A stretch of 64,000 bases of DNA from Moesziomyces globuligerus (lineage: Eukaryota; Basidiomycota; Ustilaginomycetes; Ustilaginales; Ustilaginaceae): NCBI GenBank assembly GCA_030849465.1, contig JARVLF010000007.1, forward strand, positions 186,001 to 250,000. Reading direction: 5' to 3'. Each line of letters starts with the position of its first letter. Within the stretch, counting starts at the first letter, position 1. Below, piece after piece: positions 8,754 to 19,043 of this stretch. The notes under the pieces are model-generated. The model was not told the DNA's origin. It worked only from the letters and a program-made list of their open reading frames with translations, and searched no databases. Made by a program: the position numbers and the translations under genes.

Positions 8754-10928
8754 TTAGATGAGGGCGGGGACGGAGGTATTTGGCGAGAGGTAGGCTGAGC
8801 TTAAGCCCTGGATGTTTTGAGGGAGGGGGTGGGGGAGGGGAGCGAGGGCGGTGGGGTTGATGGACCAGACGGTGGCCATGCCCATGGCGAGGTGGAAATG
8901 GAGGTGGCAGTGGAGCAAGAAGAAGCCTGGATTGGTGGCGTCGACTTTGTAGCGGAGGACGGCGAAGCCGCCGTCTTTGTCGGATGGGATGGTTTGGTTG
9001 AAGAAGCCGGTGCCTGGGCTTGGATAGACGATGGTAGTATCGCGTTGAATCGGCGACTGAAAACCTGCGTCTGAGGACGAATAGAGGGAGGAGAGTCGTT
9101 GGAAGGAGAAGGATCCGGGTTGGATGGTTCGGGTCCAGTGTTTGTGAGAGTGCATGTGCCATGGGTGGATCTCGACATTGCTGCTCAGTTCCGAGGCGTG
9201 GTTGACGAGGACAATGTCAATCACCTCGTCGGCACGTGCAAAGTACATGTTGAGCCACCCATCATATGCCTGTCCCCACCTATGCTTGCCTGCCGCCGTC
9301 ATCTCATCGCTCGTATTCGCAACCAACGCTCGTTGCCCCAACACCGTCTCGTAGCTCGTCGAACTCAGTGCAGCGTCAAAGTCTCGCGAGGTGGGGAGAC
9401 GCAGATCACCCAACATGGTACGAACCAGGTACGGTACCAAGGTGGCGGGTTGATCGTCGTCGACCAGCTCGCCGTTTTCTTGCCATCGAACACCCCTGCG
9501 CGAGGCGTAGAACTTGGCTTGTTGCGTATCGATCACCACGGTCCTCGTCACCTCCTCATCCGTCGGCATCACCTCTCCTCCCCACCACCGCTTCCCTCCG
9601 CGCGTATCCACGGGAGCTAGATCGGCGCTGATCCAGCCAAACGTCTCGTTGGGCAATAAACGTCGGTCTTGAAGCTCGATTGCAGGTGCGTGCACCATGG
9701 GCTTGGCGCAGGGATAGGTGAATTTGACCCACATGCTTGGACCTGCCCGCCAGCGCGATTCGATGCGCATCCAATGCACGCCCTCCGAGCCATCGTTCTG
9801 CACCTCGTCGCACGCGCGTGCGGTATACAGAACAGAGTACCGCTGCCCAGGCATCAGCTCGACCCGATCGACCTCCATCGCGCTGAGGTACGAGCCATCC
9901 GCCTCGATCAACGTCATGTTTTGCCGCTCCACCTCCACTCGCTCGGTGCCGTAGGCTTGCGAGGCGGGTCGGAGCATCGCGAGGCTCAGATACATCAGCC
10001 CCTGCGAACCGACGATGCGAAGCCGATACGTCTTGCCGTACTCGACCTCGATGCTCGGCCATCCACCTCCTGCCTGGCAGTGTGGAGGTGCAGTGGCGCA
10101 GTCGAGACCGACGAGCGCCGCTTTGGTCGCATTGCAGCTCGCCGAGGTACTTGGACCCGATTGGCCGTTGACGAGCAGCTGGGTGGGTGAGCCAGGCCAG
10201 ACAAATGGGTCGGCATCCAGCTGCGCCCCGAGCTTCTCCACCGAACTGTAGCCCCAGAAATCGCCGAGCGAGAGCACACGGTCTTCATCCCACGTGTACG
10301 GCCCGTTGTGCCCGCTCGAGCTATCCAGACCCTCGTCTGCGTGTGCGTGGGTGGACTCGACCGCGCCCGGATGTTGCTCGGCTCGATGTGCCAGCGGCGC
10401 AGGATCGCGGGACGGGTCGAGCGGGTCTTGGACGATGAGCGGGCCGTAGGCGGTCATGGCCTGAAGGCCGAGGTGCGAGTGGTAGAAGTAGGTGCCCTTG
10501 TCCTCCGCAGTGAGTGGGATGCGATAGTCGAAGAACGCGCCGGGCACGATCGGCCACTGCGAGACGAGCGTCGTGCCGTCCATGACCGGATGCTGCTGCA
10601 TGGCGAGGCCGTGGAAGTGCATCGTCAGATTCTGGTCCGCGAGCTCGTTGTACACGCGCACCTGCAGGATCTCGCCCGCATGCGCGCGCAGCGTAGGGCC
10701 AGGAGAGCTCCCATTCACCACCGCCGCAGGCCCGAACGGCTCGCACCCATGCCACAGCACCGAGCGCGTGATGTTGAGCGTATAGTGTCGCACCACCACC
10801 ACCGGCCTGTTGCGCGGCGCCAGAGGCGGACACACGGACCCCGTGGCGCAGAAACGGATCTCGCCTGGAACCGCCTCCACCCCCATGGCCACCAACAGCC
10901 AAAGCATCAATGCTACCAGCCCCATCAA
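8754..10928 (-). CDS. Secreted multicopper oxidase (laccase/ascorbate-oxidase-like)
   Basis: A 724-residue protein with a hydrophobic signal peptide (about residues 1-19). All four copper-ligand blocks are visible: HFHG (104-107), HSH (150-152), HPWHMHSH (588-595) and HCHLHFHLAMGM (673-684). The position axial to the T1 copper, five residues after the last ligand His679, is Met684, typical of ascorbate oxidases and bacterial-type laccases rather than Leu/Phe high-potential laccases. In the third block the usual HGH is HSH, but the three ligand histidines are kept. Many N-glycosylation sequons support secretion. It is longer than most laccases (~500-600), with extra segments in the middle. Substrate is unknown: phenols, ascorbate or a metal ion. 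A TATA box sits 67 bp upstream. Confidence 0.88.
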   Translation of the reverse strand: MMGLVALMLWLLVAMGVEAVPGEIRFCATGSVCPPLAPRNRPVVVVRHYTLNITRSVLWHGCEPFGPAAVVNGSSPGPTLRAHAGEILQVRVYNELADQNLTMHFHGLAMQQHPVMDGTTLVSQWPIVPGAFFDYRIPLTAEDKGTYFYHSHLGLQAMTAYGPLIVQDPLDPSRDPAPLAHRAEQHPGAVESTHAHADEGLDSSSGHNGPYTWDEDRVLSLGDFWGYSSVEKLGAQLDADPFVWPGSPTQLLVNGQSGPSTSASCNATKAALVGLDCATAPPHCQAGGGWPSIEVEYGKTYRLRIVGSQGLMYLSLAMLRPASQAYGTERVEVERQNMTLIEADGSYLSAMEVDRVELMPGQRYSVLYTARACDEVQNDGSEGVHWMRIESRWRAGPSMWVKFTYPCAKPMVHAPAIELQDRRLLPNETFGWISADLAPVDTRGGKRWWGGEVMPTDEEVTRTVVIDTQQAKFYASRRGVRWQENGELVDDDQPATLVPYLVRTMLGDLRLPTSRDFDAALSSTSYETVLGQRALVANTSDEMTAAGKHRWGQAYDGWLNMYFARADEVIDIVLVNHASELSSNVEIHPWHMHSHKHWTRTIQPGSFSFQRLSSLYSSSDAGFQSPIQRDTTIVYPSPGTGFFNQTIPSDKDGGFAVLRYKVDATNPGFFLLHCHLHFHLAMGMATVWSINPTALAPLPHPLPQNIQGLSSAYLSPNTSVPALI

Positions 10929-11457
10929 ATGTACGTGTGTAGGGGAGGAAGAGATGGCGGTGGCGATGAGGTGTGGCCTGCGCTACCCGGCGCATATATA
11001 GGAGCCTTGGCTGGCTGGGTCCGCTGCGAAAGAACAATGGAGAGATGGGATGCAGCCGATGATGCATGAGCCCACTCTGCAGGAAACCAAGCTGCAGAAC
11101 AATGCAGGACAAAGTGGGACTTGACCGCCGCAGTCCAAGTGAGCCTCGCTTGTTTGCGGGGGAGCAAAGCGCAGGTTAGGCTGCGCTATCTGACGCCGAG
11201 ATTGCTGGCGCACGCCGAGCTTCGAAGCCTCGGCGGAAAAAGCCCCTAGGCGCTAGACCCGCTCGGACATTTTTAGCCGCCAAAACCACGGTCCGAAGAT
11301 TTCGGTCCGGGAGCCCCACCCCCACTCCGCCGCATCCCCGGCGCTCTGCGTCCTCCTCTGCGGGCTGACCAGCGCTCTTACGCATGCTGCGCCACCGAAA
11401 ACGCGATGAAGACGCCACACGAGAACTTCGATATGTGGGGACGCTTGTGGGGCCAGG
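10929..11457. promoter_or_regulatory. Upstream region of the multicopper oxidase gene
   Basis: This 529-bp gap lies between the oxidase start and the ALG10 stop; both genes run on the minus strand. It holds the oxidase TATA element and otherwise no gene that I can support. Confidence 0.5.
10995..11000 (-). promoter_or_regulatory. TATA box of the multicopper oxidase gene
   Basis: TATATA, read as CCTATATATGCG on the minus strand, lies 67 bp before the start codon, a good distance for a short-leader inducible promoter. Confidence 0.6.
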
Positions 11458-13206
11458 TTACCAGATGAAGCGCATGGTAGTTGCTTCGTTCCTAGCCTGA
11501 TCGACCGCCGCCTTGTCCCACTCGAAGGGCCTACTGACAAACAGACCCACCGTGGCCGCGTTGATCGCCACCAGCACGGCGGCCTCTGTCGCGAGAAAGA
11601 CCCATTTGCGCGCGCACGCCGTCTCGGTCGGCTGGGTGTAGATGCGCAGGAGGACGTAGGGGACGACAAAGTACCTCGGTTCGACCAGCGGCGAGGGCAC
11701 CAGCACCGCCGCCGTTGCCATTGCCAGCAGCAGCGTCCTCAGCGCGCTCGTCCTCTGCGCTAGCGCGGCCCCCCACGCGTGCAGCGCTGCGACGTACAGT
11801 GGCACCGCGACCAAGCGTGGCTGCACGCGCACCTGCGGCAGCGGGAGGGGACGCTGCAGGATGCGCCGCGCGTAGAACGTGTAGTGCCGATTGTCGGCCA
11901 ACAGGAACGGATGCTCGATCGTACCGTACTCGACTGCAGCCCAGAAGAGCCCCGCAACGACCGCGGTACGCACGGTACGTTTCACCGATCCGAACGCACT
12001 CCCACCCACCACCGCCACCGCCCTGCGCACGGTCGACAGCACTCCAGAATCGCCATGCCCGAGAGAGAGGATGAGCGACGGAAGCCCGAAGGCCGTGGCG
12101 AAGAGGAGAACGTATCCGAGTTGGGCGAAGTGCATACCAGCTGCGTGGTTCGCCTTGTCTCCGAGCACGATCGAGCCGTTGTGCGCCACGAACCACGCGC
12201 CCGCTGCGAGCACGGGCAGCATCGCAGCGACATTCCACGCCACGGTTCGCCAGAACCTACGCCGACCGCTCCGACCGAAAGCCAGCGAGACGAGCGCGGA
12301 CGCTTCGGCAAACAGACCCGGGCTGCAAGATGCGCCGCTGAGTGGCCGGAGCGCAGCTAGGCTCGACTGGGCAGCGGCGAAGCCGATCCAGACGAGGTTG
12401 GTCTGGCGTACGAGCACGGCGATGAGCGCGACGGCGGCCGCACCTCCAAGCGCTGGGAGCGAGGGAGCGGCAGTGAGGCGGTCAAAGAGGACGATGGCCG
12501 CGAGCACGAGCCAGACGCTGGCGACGTCGGTGTAGTAGAGGAAGCCAAAGAACCACAGCGGCGGCAGCAGCGCCACGGTGCATGCGCTCGCCATGATGTA
12601 CACGCTCGCCTCGCTGCGTCTCGGCCCCACCGGTAGCCTCACCGCGCCTGGTCTCGCTATTGAAGTTGCCGAGACTGGCACCACATGCTCGTCTTCCGCT
12701 GAAGTCTCAGCAACGCGTCGGGAGGCAGGTTGTTGCTTGGCCAGGTGCTGGAGCGCGCGGATGTGATCTCTCGGCACGGGTGTCTGCTTTTTCGCTTGCG
12801 TCGGCTGCTCCTTGCGCGGGAGAGCTGGCTCGCTGCGGTGCTGATTGTGCATGAGGATGCGTGCGATGAGCGAGGGCATGGTGAGGAGGAGGACGAGGTT
12901 GGTGGTGCGGAGCCAGACGACATCGTTGCACCTCCACCCGGGCAGCACGCGAGCCAGCGCTGCGGAGAGCAGATACAGGCCGGGCGGGGTGGTGAGTTTG
13001 GGATCGTAGTCGACGGCACGGATCGCGTGCCACGGTGCGCGGGCGTGCGTGAGCGCGGAGCAGAAGCGCTGCGCCTGGGGGATGTGGAAGATCTCGTCGA
13101 TGTACGGCGTGGGATGGATGCGGTTGACGAGCGAGGCGGTGAGGAGGGTGGCGGTGAGGAAGAGCAGCGTGGGTGCGTGCTGCGCCAGCGGGATGGCGGT
13201 CGGCAT
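11458..13206 (-). CDS. ALG10: Dol-P-Glc:Glc2Man9GlcNAc2-PP-Dol alpha-1,2-glucosyltransferase
   Basis: A 582-residue, multi-membrane-spanning protein. It adds the terminal third glucose to the dolichol-linked oligosaccharide on the luminal side of the ER, the mark needed for efficient N-glycan transfer. The N-terminal signature YIDEIFHIPQAQ (residues ~35-46) contains the conserved acidic pair, and DYDPKLTTPPGLY follows, as in Alg10/Die2. Numerous hydrophobic helices continue to the C-terminus. A basic Ser/Thr-rich loop after the third helix lengthens it beyond the usual 400-525 residues. The start at 13206 is chosen because the frame upstream (to 13401) is a low-complexity extension that would separate the first helix from the N-terminus. 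Confidence 0.9.
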   Translation of the reverse strand: MPTAIPLAQHAPTLLFLTATLLTASLVNRIHPTPYIDEIFHIPQAQRFCSALTHARAPWHAIRAVDYDPKLTTPPGLYLLSAALARVLPGWRCNDVVWLRTTNLVLLLTMPSLIARILMHNQHRSEPALPRKEQPTQAKKQTPVPRDHIRALQHLAKQQPASRRVAETSAEDEHVVPVSATSIARPGAVRLPVGPRRSEASVYIMASACTVALLPPLWFFGFLYYTDVASVWLVLAAIVLFDRLTAAPSLPALGGAAAVALIAVLVRQTNLVWIGFAAAQSSLAALRPLSGASCSPGLFAEASALVSLAFGRSGRRRFWRTVAWNVAAMLPVLAAGAWFVAHNGSIVLGDKANHAAGMHFAQLGYVLLFATAFGLPSLILSLGHGDSGVLSTVRRAVAVVGGSAFGSVKRTVRTAVVAGLFWAAVEYGTIEHPFLLADNRHYTFYARRILQRPLPLPQVRVQPRLVAVPLYVAALHAWGAALAQRTSALRTLLLAMATAAVLVPSPLVEPRYFVVPYVLLRIYTQPTETACARKWVFLATEAAVLVAINAATVGLFVSRPFEWDKAAVDQARNEATTMRFIW

Positions 13207-13583
13207 GGCGCGTGCCAGAGCGACCCAGCTCGATCGACAAGGACGACCAAGAGGAGGAAGAGGAGGTGCCAAGGTGGAGGAGGAGGGGGAGAGGGTGAGG
13301 GTCCGTGTGTCCGCGGAGTGGGGGATTTGGACAGCGACAGCTCCGACTTCCGATCTTTCGTCACTCTTTCTTCGTGAAATGAAATTGTGCAAAGCGAGCA
13401 TCGGATCTGGACCGACAGCTTACTGCAGCCGAATGCCAAAGTCAAAGCGAGCGCACCTCGACTGTCCATAACTTAGCCCATCTGGATCCTATTGTCTGCC
13501 AGCCTTGGCACCACCATCCTTCCATGACCAACCGCAGCCAGGCGTCGCAGTAACCTACGCACTCAGCACGGCGGAAGCTACGC
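13207..13583. promoter_or_regulatory. Divergent promoter region, ALG10 / mitochondrial carrier
   Basis: A 377-bp gap between divergent genes. The ALG10 side is very purine-rich on the + strand (GGAGG-type runs near 13250-13300). No defined element is recognised. Confidence 0.45.
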
Positions 13584-14699
13584 ATGTACACGGCCTCCTT
13601 CACCCCGAGCTGGGGGGGAACGCACGTGTCGTCACTCTGGGCCTCCACACTGGCGATACCTCCGATGGCGGATCCGCCACCCTCGCCCTCGGCACCGCTT
13701 GCGCAGCCATCCCCGTCCGCACTGCCTTCACATTCGTCGGCATCAGCATCGCGCAAGGCGGGCACGGAGACGGGAACGTCGATCAAGGGGTTTGTGGGCG
13801 GTACCGTGTCCGGGCTGACCAAGCTGCTGGTGGGGCATCCGTTTGACACGATCAAGGTGCGCATGCAGTGTTCGCCCTACGGCACCTACGCGGGACCGTT
13901 GGACTGTTTCCTCCAGCTCGCACGTCGCGAGTCGCTGCTCGGTCTCTACAAGGGTGCTACGCCGCCGGCGCTCGGATGGGCGATCACGGATTCGGTGCTG
14001 TTGGGTAGTCTGCACAACTACCGGCGGCTGCTGGCACGCGCTACCAACCCGACGGCAGCGGACGATGCCAAGCTTCAAGTGCGATACCATGCGCTGGCAG
14101 GGCTGTTCGCCGGTTGGACCAACAGCTTCGTCACCACGCCCGTCGAGCTCATCAAGGCCAAGCTCCAGATGCAGACGCAGCGCGTCGGTCTAGCTCTAGC
14201 GCACACCAGAGCGGGCGCTTCCACAGCCGCATATGCAGGGCCTCTGGACTGCGTCCGGCAGATCGTCAAGCACAGGGGAGTGTGGGGCTTGTGGCATGCG
14301 CTGCCTGCAACGCTGCTCTTCCGATCCTCGTTCGCAGCCATGTTCGGCAGCTACGAGTACTTTCAACGCAAACTCTCCGCTCAGGGCTTCGCGCCCGCCA
14401 CGGTCACCTTCGTCTCGGGTGGACTGGCCGCAGAGGTGTTTTGGCTCACCGCTTTCCCCGCAGACGTGATCAAGAACCGAATGATGGCAGACAACATCAC
14501 CAATCCGCACTACTCGTCCATCCGCTCCGCTTGGATCTCGGTCTGGAACGCTCGCGGCGCCCAGCTCCCCTGGTACGCAAAGGTGCGCGGCGTCTACACA
14601 GGTTTCCTCCCCTGCCTCCTGCGCGCGTTCCCTACCAACGCTGCCGCCCTGTTCGCCTTCGAAACAGCCATGCGCTTCATGGGCGCCGAAAAGGTCTAA
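13584..14699 (+). CDS. Mitochondrial carrier family (SLC25) transporter
   Basis: A 371-residue protein with the threefold carrier repeat. The three signature motifs are HPFDTIKVRMQ, TPVELIKAKLQMQ and FPADVIKNRMM, each opening an odd-numbered membrane helix of the inner mitochondrial membrane. The combination of HPFDTIK and TPVELIKAKLQ is closest in memory to the ornithine/carnitine-type carriers (Ort1, Crc1, Ymc families), but the substrate cannot be fixed by eye. The N-terminal ~75 residues before the first repeat are Ser/Pro-rich and unusual in length. An alternative start at ATG 13665 (344 residues) has a slightly better context (G at +4). Single exon. Confidence 0.87.
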   Translation: MYTASFTPSWGGTHVSSLWASTLAIPPMADPPPSPSAPLAQPSPSALPSHSSASASRKAGTETGTSIKGFVGGTVSGLTKLLVGHPFDTIKVRMQCSPYGTYAGPLDCFLQLARRESLLGLYKGATPPALGWAITDSVLLGSLHNYRRLLARATNPTAADDAKLQVRYHALAGLFAGWTNSFVTTPVELIKAKLQMQTQRVGLALAHTRAGASTAAYAGPLDCVRQIVKHRGVWGLWHALPATLLFRSSFAAMFGSYEYFQRKLSAQGFAPATVTFVSGGLAAEVFWLTAFPADVIKNRMMADNITNPHYSSIRSAWISVWNARGAQLPWYAKVRGVYTGFLPCLLRAFPTNAAALFAFETAMRFMGAEKV

Positions 14700-14775
14700 C
14701 TCCTCATGTACTTATACCCCTCCCCTGCCCGCCACTCGCCTTGTCATAGAAGATGTAATCATTGATTGCTGTGAT

Positions 14776-17181
14776 CTAGACGACGTCGTCGTCGTCATCG
14801 TCGCTGTCGATGGCGGCCTTCCACCGCTTGCGGCGGACATCCTGACCGACCAACAGATCCGAGCCTTGCTCCTCTGACGCGTCCCTCCTCCTCGCCCTTA
14901 CGCCCTTGGCTCGTCCAGCGCCGCCGTTGGCGTGCTCGAGAAAGTCGCGGATGAGACTGCGGTCGACGGTCTGGATGTAGTACTTGCCGCCTCCGTCGGC
15001 CCAGCTGACGCAGCCGGACGTGTACAGCCGTTCGGTGACGCGCAGAATCGCCAGCGGACTCGAGAGCGTCCTCTGCGTAAGCCGGAAGTCGGGCGGAACA
15101 AAGGGCTTGAGCGAAACGATCTGCGCTCCATCCGGCAGATCGAGAAAGAGCAGCGAGAGGTTCTCGTTGGTCTTGGGCAGGAAGGCGTAGTTGTTGACCA
15201 GCACGACGTCGGCGCGCTTCAACACTTCGCGCACGCCCGTATGCTCGCCGAAATCGCCCAACCACGCCTCGACCTCGCCTCCTCCGCGCAATCCCCATGC
15301 AGCCCACCTGGCCTGCGCCTCGGCGATCTGCTCGGAAGCCAACGCGGCGGGGATGGGCATCATCTCGCACCCATACGCCTCGGCTCCGGTCTGCAGACTC
15401 GTCTGAATCAACAGGTTGCCCACCCCACTGCCCAGGTCGACAAACACCTTGCGCGGACCGAGCTGGGTGAGCTGGGCGATCTCGGACATGAAGCGCGGCA
15501 GCAGCTCGCCGTAGACGTTGTCGCTGAACGCCGTGTAGCGCGCGAGCTCTTCGACGCGCGGGCCGACAACGCGCGCATACACCTGGTCCTGCACCAGCCG
15601 CCAGATGCCCTCGGGCACGCCCGTCGCCGTGCCCAGCGCATCGATGTTGGTCGTCAGTGCGCCCGAATCCCGCAGCGCCACCAGCGCCGAATTGAAGCGC
15701 GCGAGCGTGCGCATGAAGAGCGGGCCGTCGCGCCTGTTGCGTGCCTTGGTGAACGAGCGCAGGATCGAGTCCGGATCCGCCGACGCAGGCGACGATGACG
15801 CATCCGACGCCTGCGACGCCTCGGTCGGCGCCGGCGAGTCGAGCCGCAGCATAGCATGGTTGACCAGCGCATTCTTGGCCATCGACGCCGCATGCCCGGC
15901 GGTCGTACCGGACGAGCTGGGCGAAACGGGCGCTGTGTGCGCTACACCATGCGCCGACTGAGGTTCGGGCGTCTTTGCCGCCTCGGCCTCGCTCTTGTCG
16001 TGCGCAGCGCCGATGAGCTCGTCGCGACGGCTCGCCTTGGAGCCTTCGACGTCGAGCAGGTCGGCCGACTTTGCGCGCACGCCGTTGGCGCGGTTCGCGT
16101 CGCTCGAGTCGGCCAAGGTTGCGGCGGCAGCGTCGGTGTGGGTGGCCGAGCTGGTGGAGGTTGCGGCGGCATTGGCCGCGCTGGGCAGGATCATGCCTGC
16201 GTTGTTGGAGACTTGGAGGCTGTCGAGCGAGCCAAAGGCGGATCGCTGCTCGGGCGTGAGGTAGTGGGTGACGATGGCGCGCACGGTGGCGAGCAGCTCC
16301 ATGAGCGGATCGTACTCGTCGGCATCCTTGGGAACCAAGAGCAGGAACTCCTCCGAGGCACCTGGACCCGGGTACTGCAGCACGGCGCGGGGAGCGTCGC
16401 CAAGGCCGTGGAAGTAGGGCCCGAACGACTTGAAGTTGGTCGAGACGATGTCGGCTGACGAGATGGGCTTCTTGGAGCTGGACGAGGTTGTTGCGCTGCC
16501 GGTCGCGCTGTCTGCGGCCGCCGCCGCTGCGGCCTCGGCGAAGGCGGGTGAGATGATATCGCGAGTGACGGTGTAGTTGGGCAGGACGCCATCCCTGCCG
16601 ACCTTCTGGTAGCTGTCCGAGTGCGGATGCGGGTCTACGCTGGCGCGCTTGGAGCCGCGTGGTGTCGAAGGCGCGGAACTTCCTCTGCGGGAGGGCCGGC
16701 TGGAGCCAAATGGTGCGCCCAAGTCATCGTCGGAGAGGCTGTCGCTGTGCGAGTCTAGGCGCCTCTTCTTTGGCTTCTGTAGCTTCTTTGGCTTTGGTTT
16801 TGATTTGGTCGAGGCGTGTGCAGACTTGGACTTGACGGGTGCTCTGAGCTGAGCCTCGAGGCTGGTTTCGATGGACTTTTGGCGCTGAGCGGCGAGACGC
16901 TCCTCGATGATGCGGCGTCGCTTTTCCTCTGGCAGGGCGTTCTTGGAGTTGTAGCCGGAGAGTGCGGCGATGGGATCGCGAGGCTCGGCAGACGGCTTGG
17001 AGGGAGCAGCGACCTTCTTCTTGATGGTGGTGACGACGGTGACGGGTGGTGCGGAGGGCTTGGTCCTTTTGGTGGGCACGGCGTGAGGGTTCGAGCTGGA
17101 CGATGTGGAGGTGGCCGTGGAGGCGGGCTTGGAGGAGGAAGAGGAGGCAGCCGGTGGCTTGCCGCCGAAGAAGTTGATCAT
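14776..17181 (-). CDS. DOT1: DOT1-type histone H3-K79 methyltransferase
   Basis: An 801-residue nuclear protein. The C-terminal half is the DOT1 catalytic domain: the SAM-binding motif VDLGSGVGN (about 581-589), AEAYGCEMM, and VNNYAF (662-667), which lines the substrate lysine channel. DOT1 methylates H3 Lys79 in nucleosomes and acts in silencing and DNA-damage checkpoints. The N-terminal ~350 residues are disordered and very rich in Ser, Lys and Pro, consistent with a nucleosome/DNA-binding tail. The protein ends in a run of seven acidic residues after a basic patch. It begins MINFFGG, with the next in-frame coding sequence immediately following, so the start is well placed. It is divergent from the CaMK gene. 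Confidence 0.93.
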   Translation of the reverse strand: MINFFGGKPPAASSSSSKPASTATSTSSSSNPHAVPTKRTKPSAPPVTVVTTIKKKVAAPSKPSAEPRDPIAALSGYNSKNALPEEKRRRIIEERLAAQRQKSIETSLEAQLRAPVKSKSAHASTKSKPKPKKLQKPKKRRLDSHSDSLSDDDLGAPFGSSRPSRRGSSAPSTPRGSKRASVDPHPHSDSYQKVGRDGVLPNYTVTRDIISPAFAEAAAAAAADSATGSATTSSSSKKPISSADIVSTNFKSFGPYFHGLGDAPRAVLQYPGPGASEEFLLLVPKDADEYDPLMELLATVRAIVTHYLTPEQRSAFGSLDSLQVSNNAGMILPSAANAAATSTSSATHTDAAAATLADSSDANRANGVRAKSADLLDVEGSKASRRDELIGAAHDKSEAEAAKTPEPQSAHGVAHTAPVSPSSSGTTAGHAASMAKNALVNHAMLRLDSPAPTEASQASDASSSPASADPDSILRSFTKARNRRDGPLFMRTLARFNSALVALRDSGALTTNIDALGTATGVPEGIWRLVQDQVYARVVGPRVEELARYTAFSDNVYGELLPRFMSEIAQLTQLGPRKVFVDLGSGVGNLLIQTSLQTGAEAYGCEMMPIPAALASEQIAEAQARWAAWGLRGGGEVEAWLGDFGEHTGVREVLKRADVVLVNNYAFLPKTNENLSLLFLDLPDGAQIVSLKPFVPPDFRLTQRTLSSPLAILRVTERLYTSGCVSWADGGGKYYIQTVDRSLIRDFLEHANGGAGRAKGVRARRRDASEEQGSDLLVGQDVRRKRWKAAIDSDDDDDDVV

Positions 17182-17951
17182 GTCGTAGGAGTGTATCAGA
17201 GAAGATGCATGGAGGCAAATGGTACGGTAGTATAGCGGTCGGCGACGGTGAGGGGTGGCTGTGCGGGTATTTCCAAGGTATGATGTTGCTTCCTGGCGGT
17301 ACGTGGGTGGACGGAACGTGGTATGAGGAGATGTGGGAAGCCGAGAGAGGAAGAGAAGGAGCAGAGTCTATGAGAACAGCGGAATGGGAGGAAGAAAGGA
17401 AGGTGGTGGTGGTGGTGTGTCGAGTGCGCGCGAGCGGGGGTGATGAAGAAGCGGAAGAAGGATGGAGTCCGTTTCCGAGTGCGGAATGCAAGCTTGACGG
17501 CTGGCTGCACATCGACCTGCATCGTTGCTGTCTCGGCTTTGATCTGCGCTTGGGCGAGGCAACCTGGCTAAGTCAAGTTGGGGTCAGACGACTTCTTGTT
17601 TAGCGGGGTTGGCTCTTTCGTGCGAAACCCCATTTGCAGTTAAATTAGGCACCGACGTGAGGGCTGTGCAGAGCATGTTAGGCCCAACAAGCAGTGGGAG
17701 GGATGGCCAACTCCTCGAAAATAGAACTCAGCTCTCTGGGCTGTGCCCGTGCACGTTGCATGCGGCCGTTTGCCTGCCAATGTGAATGAATGAATGCTCC
17801 ACTGCTGCACCCGCAACTCATAGACTGGCCCGGCTGCCAGAGACGCTGGATGCCCTCCACGCTTGACTTTCGATATCAGCCCGCCATCCACCCTTCCATC
17901 ATCTGCTAGCCGCTGCTATCCGCACCCCTCACCTGTCCACCAACCTGCAAC
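17182..17951. promoter_or_regulatory. Divergent promoter region, DOT1 / CaMK
   Basis: A 770-bp gap with no supported gene. The DOT1 side is purine-rich on the + strand around 17320-17460. The CaMK side has a C/T-rich leader directly before the start codon. Confidence 0.45.
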
Positions 17952-19043
17952 ATGGCGTCGTCACAACCGCAGACCGTGCCGTGCGCCTACAAGACCGGCC
18001 GCACGCTCGGCCAGGGCACCTACGCCGTGGTCAAGGAGGCGGTCCACATCAAGACTGGCCAATACTACGCCTGCAAGGTCATCTCCAAGAAGCTCATGGA
18101 GGGCCGCGAACACATGGTCCGCAACGAGATCGCCGCCCTCAAGCGCGTCTCCCAGGGTCACCGCAGCATCGTCACGCTCGTCGACTACTTTGAGACCATG
18201 AACAACCTCTACCTCGTCACCGACCTCTGCGTCGGCGGCGAGCTCTTTGATCGCATCTGCGAGCGCGGCAACTACTACGAGAAGGACGCGGCTCACATCG
18301 TACGCACCATCACCGACGCCGTCGTCTACCTCCACAACCAGGGCATCGTACACCGCGATCTCAAACCCGAAAACCTCCTCTTCCGCGACAAGACCGAGCA
18401 GAGCGACCTCCTCATCGCCGACTTTGGCCTCAGCCGCGTCGTCGACGACGAAAAGATCACCGTCCTCTCCACCACCTGCGGCACCCCCGGCTACATGGCT
18501 CCCGAGATCTTCAAAAAGACCGGTCACGGAAAACCCGTAGACATGTGGGCCATCGGCGTCATCACCTACTTCCTCCTCTGTGGCTATACCCCGTTTGACC
18601 GCGACACCACCATGGAGGAGATGCAGGCCATCATCAACGCCGACTACCGCTTCGAACCCTCCATGTACTGGCGCGACGTCTCGGACCAGGCCAAGGACTT
18701 TATCAACCAGCTCCTCACCATCGACCCCGCCAAACGCCTCACCGCCAAGCACGCCCTCGACCATCCCTGGCTCCAATCCGCCGTCGCCCCCGGCCACGCA
18801 AACGCAGACGGCGCTTCCCAACCACACGCAAACGATCAGAAGGACCTCCTCCCCGACATCAAGTCCGCCTTCAACGCAAAACGCACCTTCCGCAAGGCCG
18901 TCAACGGCATCCGCCTCATCAACCGCTTGAGAACAAACGAACACGTCCCCAACAAGGACGAGATCGAAAAACTCCGCCAGTCCATCCGCGACGCAGACCT
19001 CGAATCCAACAACCTCGACCAGGTCATCCCCTCCCACTCCTAA
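17952..19043 (+). CDS. Calcium/calmodulin-dependent protein kinase, CaMKI type
   Basis: A 363-residue Ser/Thr kinase. Kinase domain about 14-275: glycine loop GQGTYAVV (20-27), ATP lysine K42, catalytic HRDLKPEN (D136), DFG (157-159), and activation loop LSTTCGTPGYMAPE. The loop threonine could be phosphorylated by a CaMKK. After the domain, residues ~299-328 (DIKSAFNAKRTFRKAVNGI and following basic residues) form the amphipathic basic segment expected of an autoinhibitory/calmodulin-binding helix. Length and architecture match fungal Cmk1/Cmk2. Single exon; strong codon bias. The gene is tail-to-tail with the Don3-like kinase 173 bp away. Confidence 0.92.
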   Translation: MASSQPQTVPCAYKTGRTLGQGTYAVVKEAVHIKTGQYYACKVISKKLMEGREHMVRNEIAALKRVSQGHRSIVTLVDYFETMNNLYLVTDLCVGGELFDRICERGNYYEKDAAHIVRTITDAVVYLHNQGIVHRDLKPENLLFRDKTEQSDLLIADFGLSRVVDDEKITVLSTTCGTPGYMAPEIFKKTGHGKPVDMWAIGVITYFLLCGYTPFDRDTTMEEMQAIINADYRFEPSMYWRDVSDQAKDFINQLLTIDPAKRLTAKHALDHPWLQSAVAPGHANADGASQPHANDQKDLLPDIKSAFNAKRTFRKAVNGIRLINRLRTNEHVPNKDEIEKLRQSIRDADLESNNLDQVIPSHS

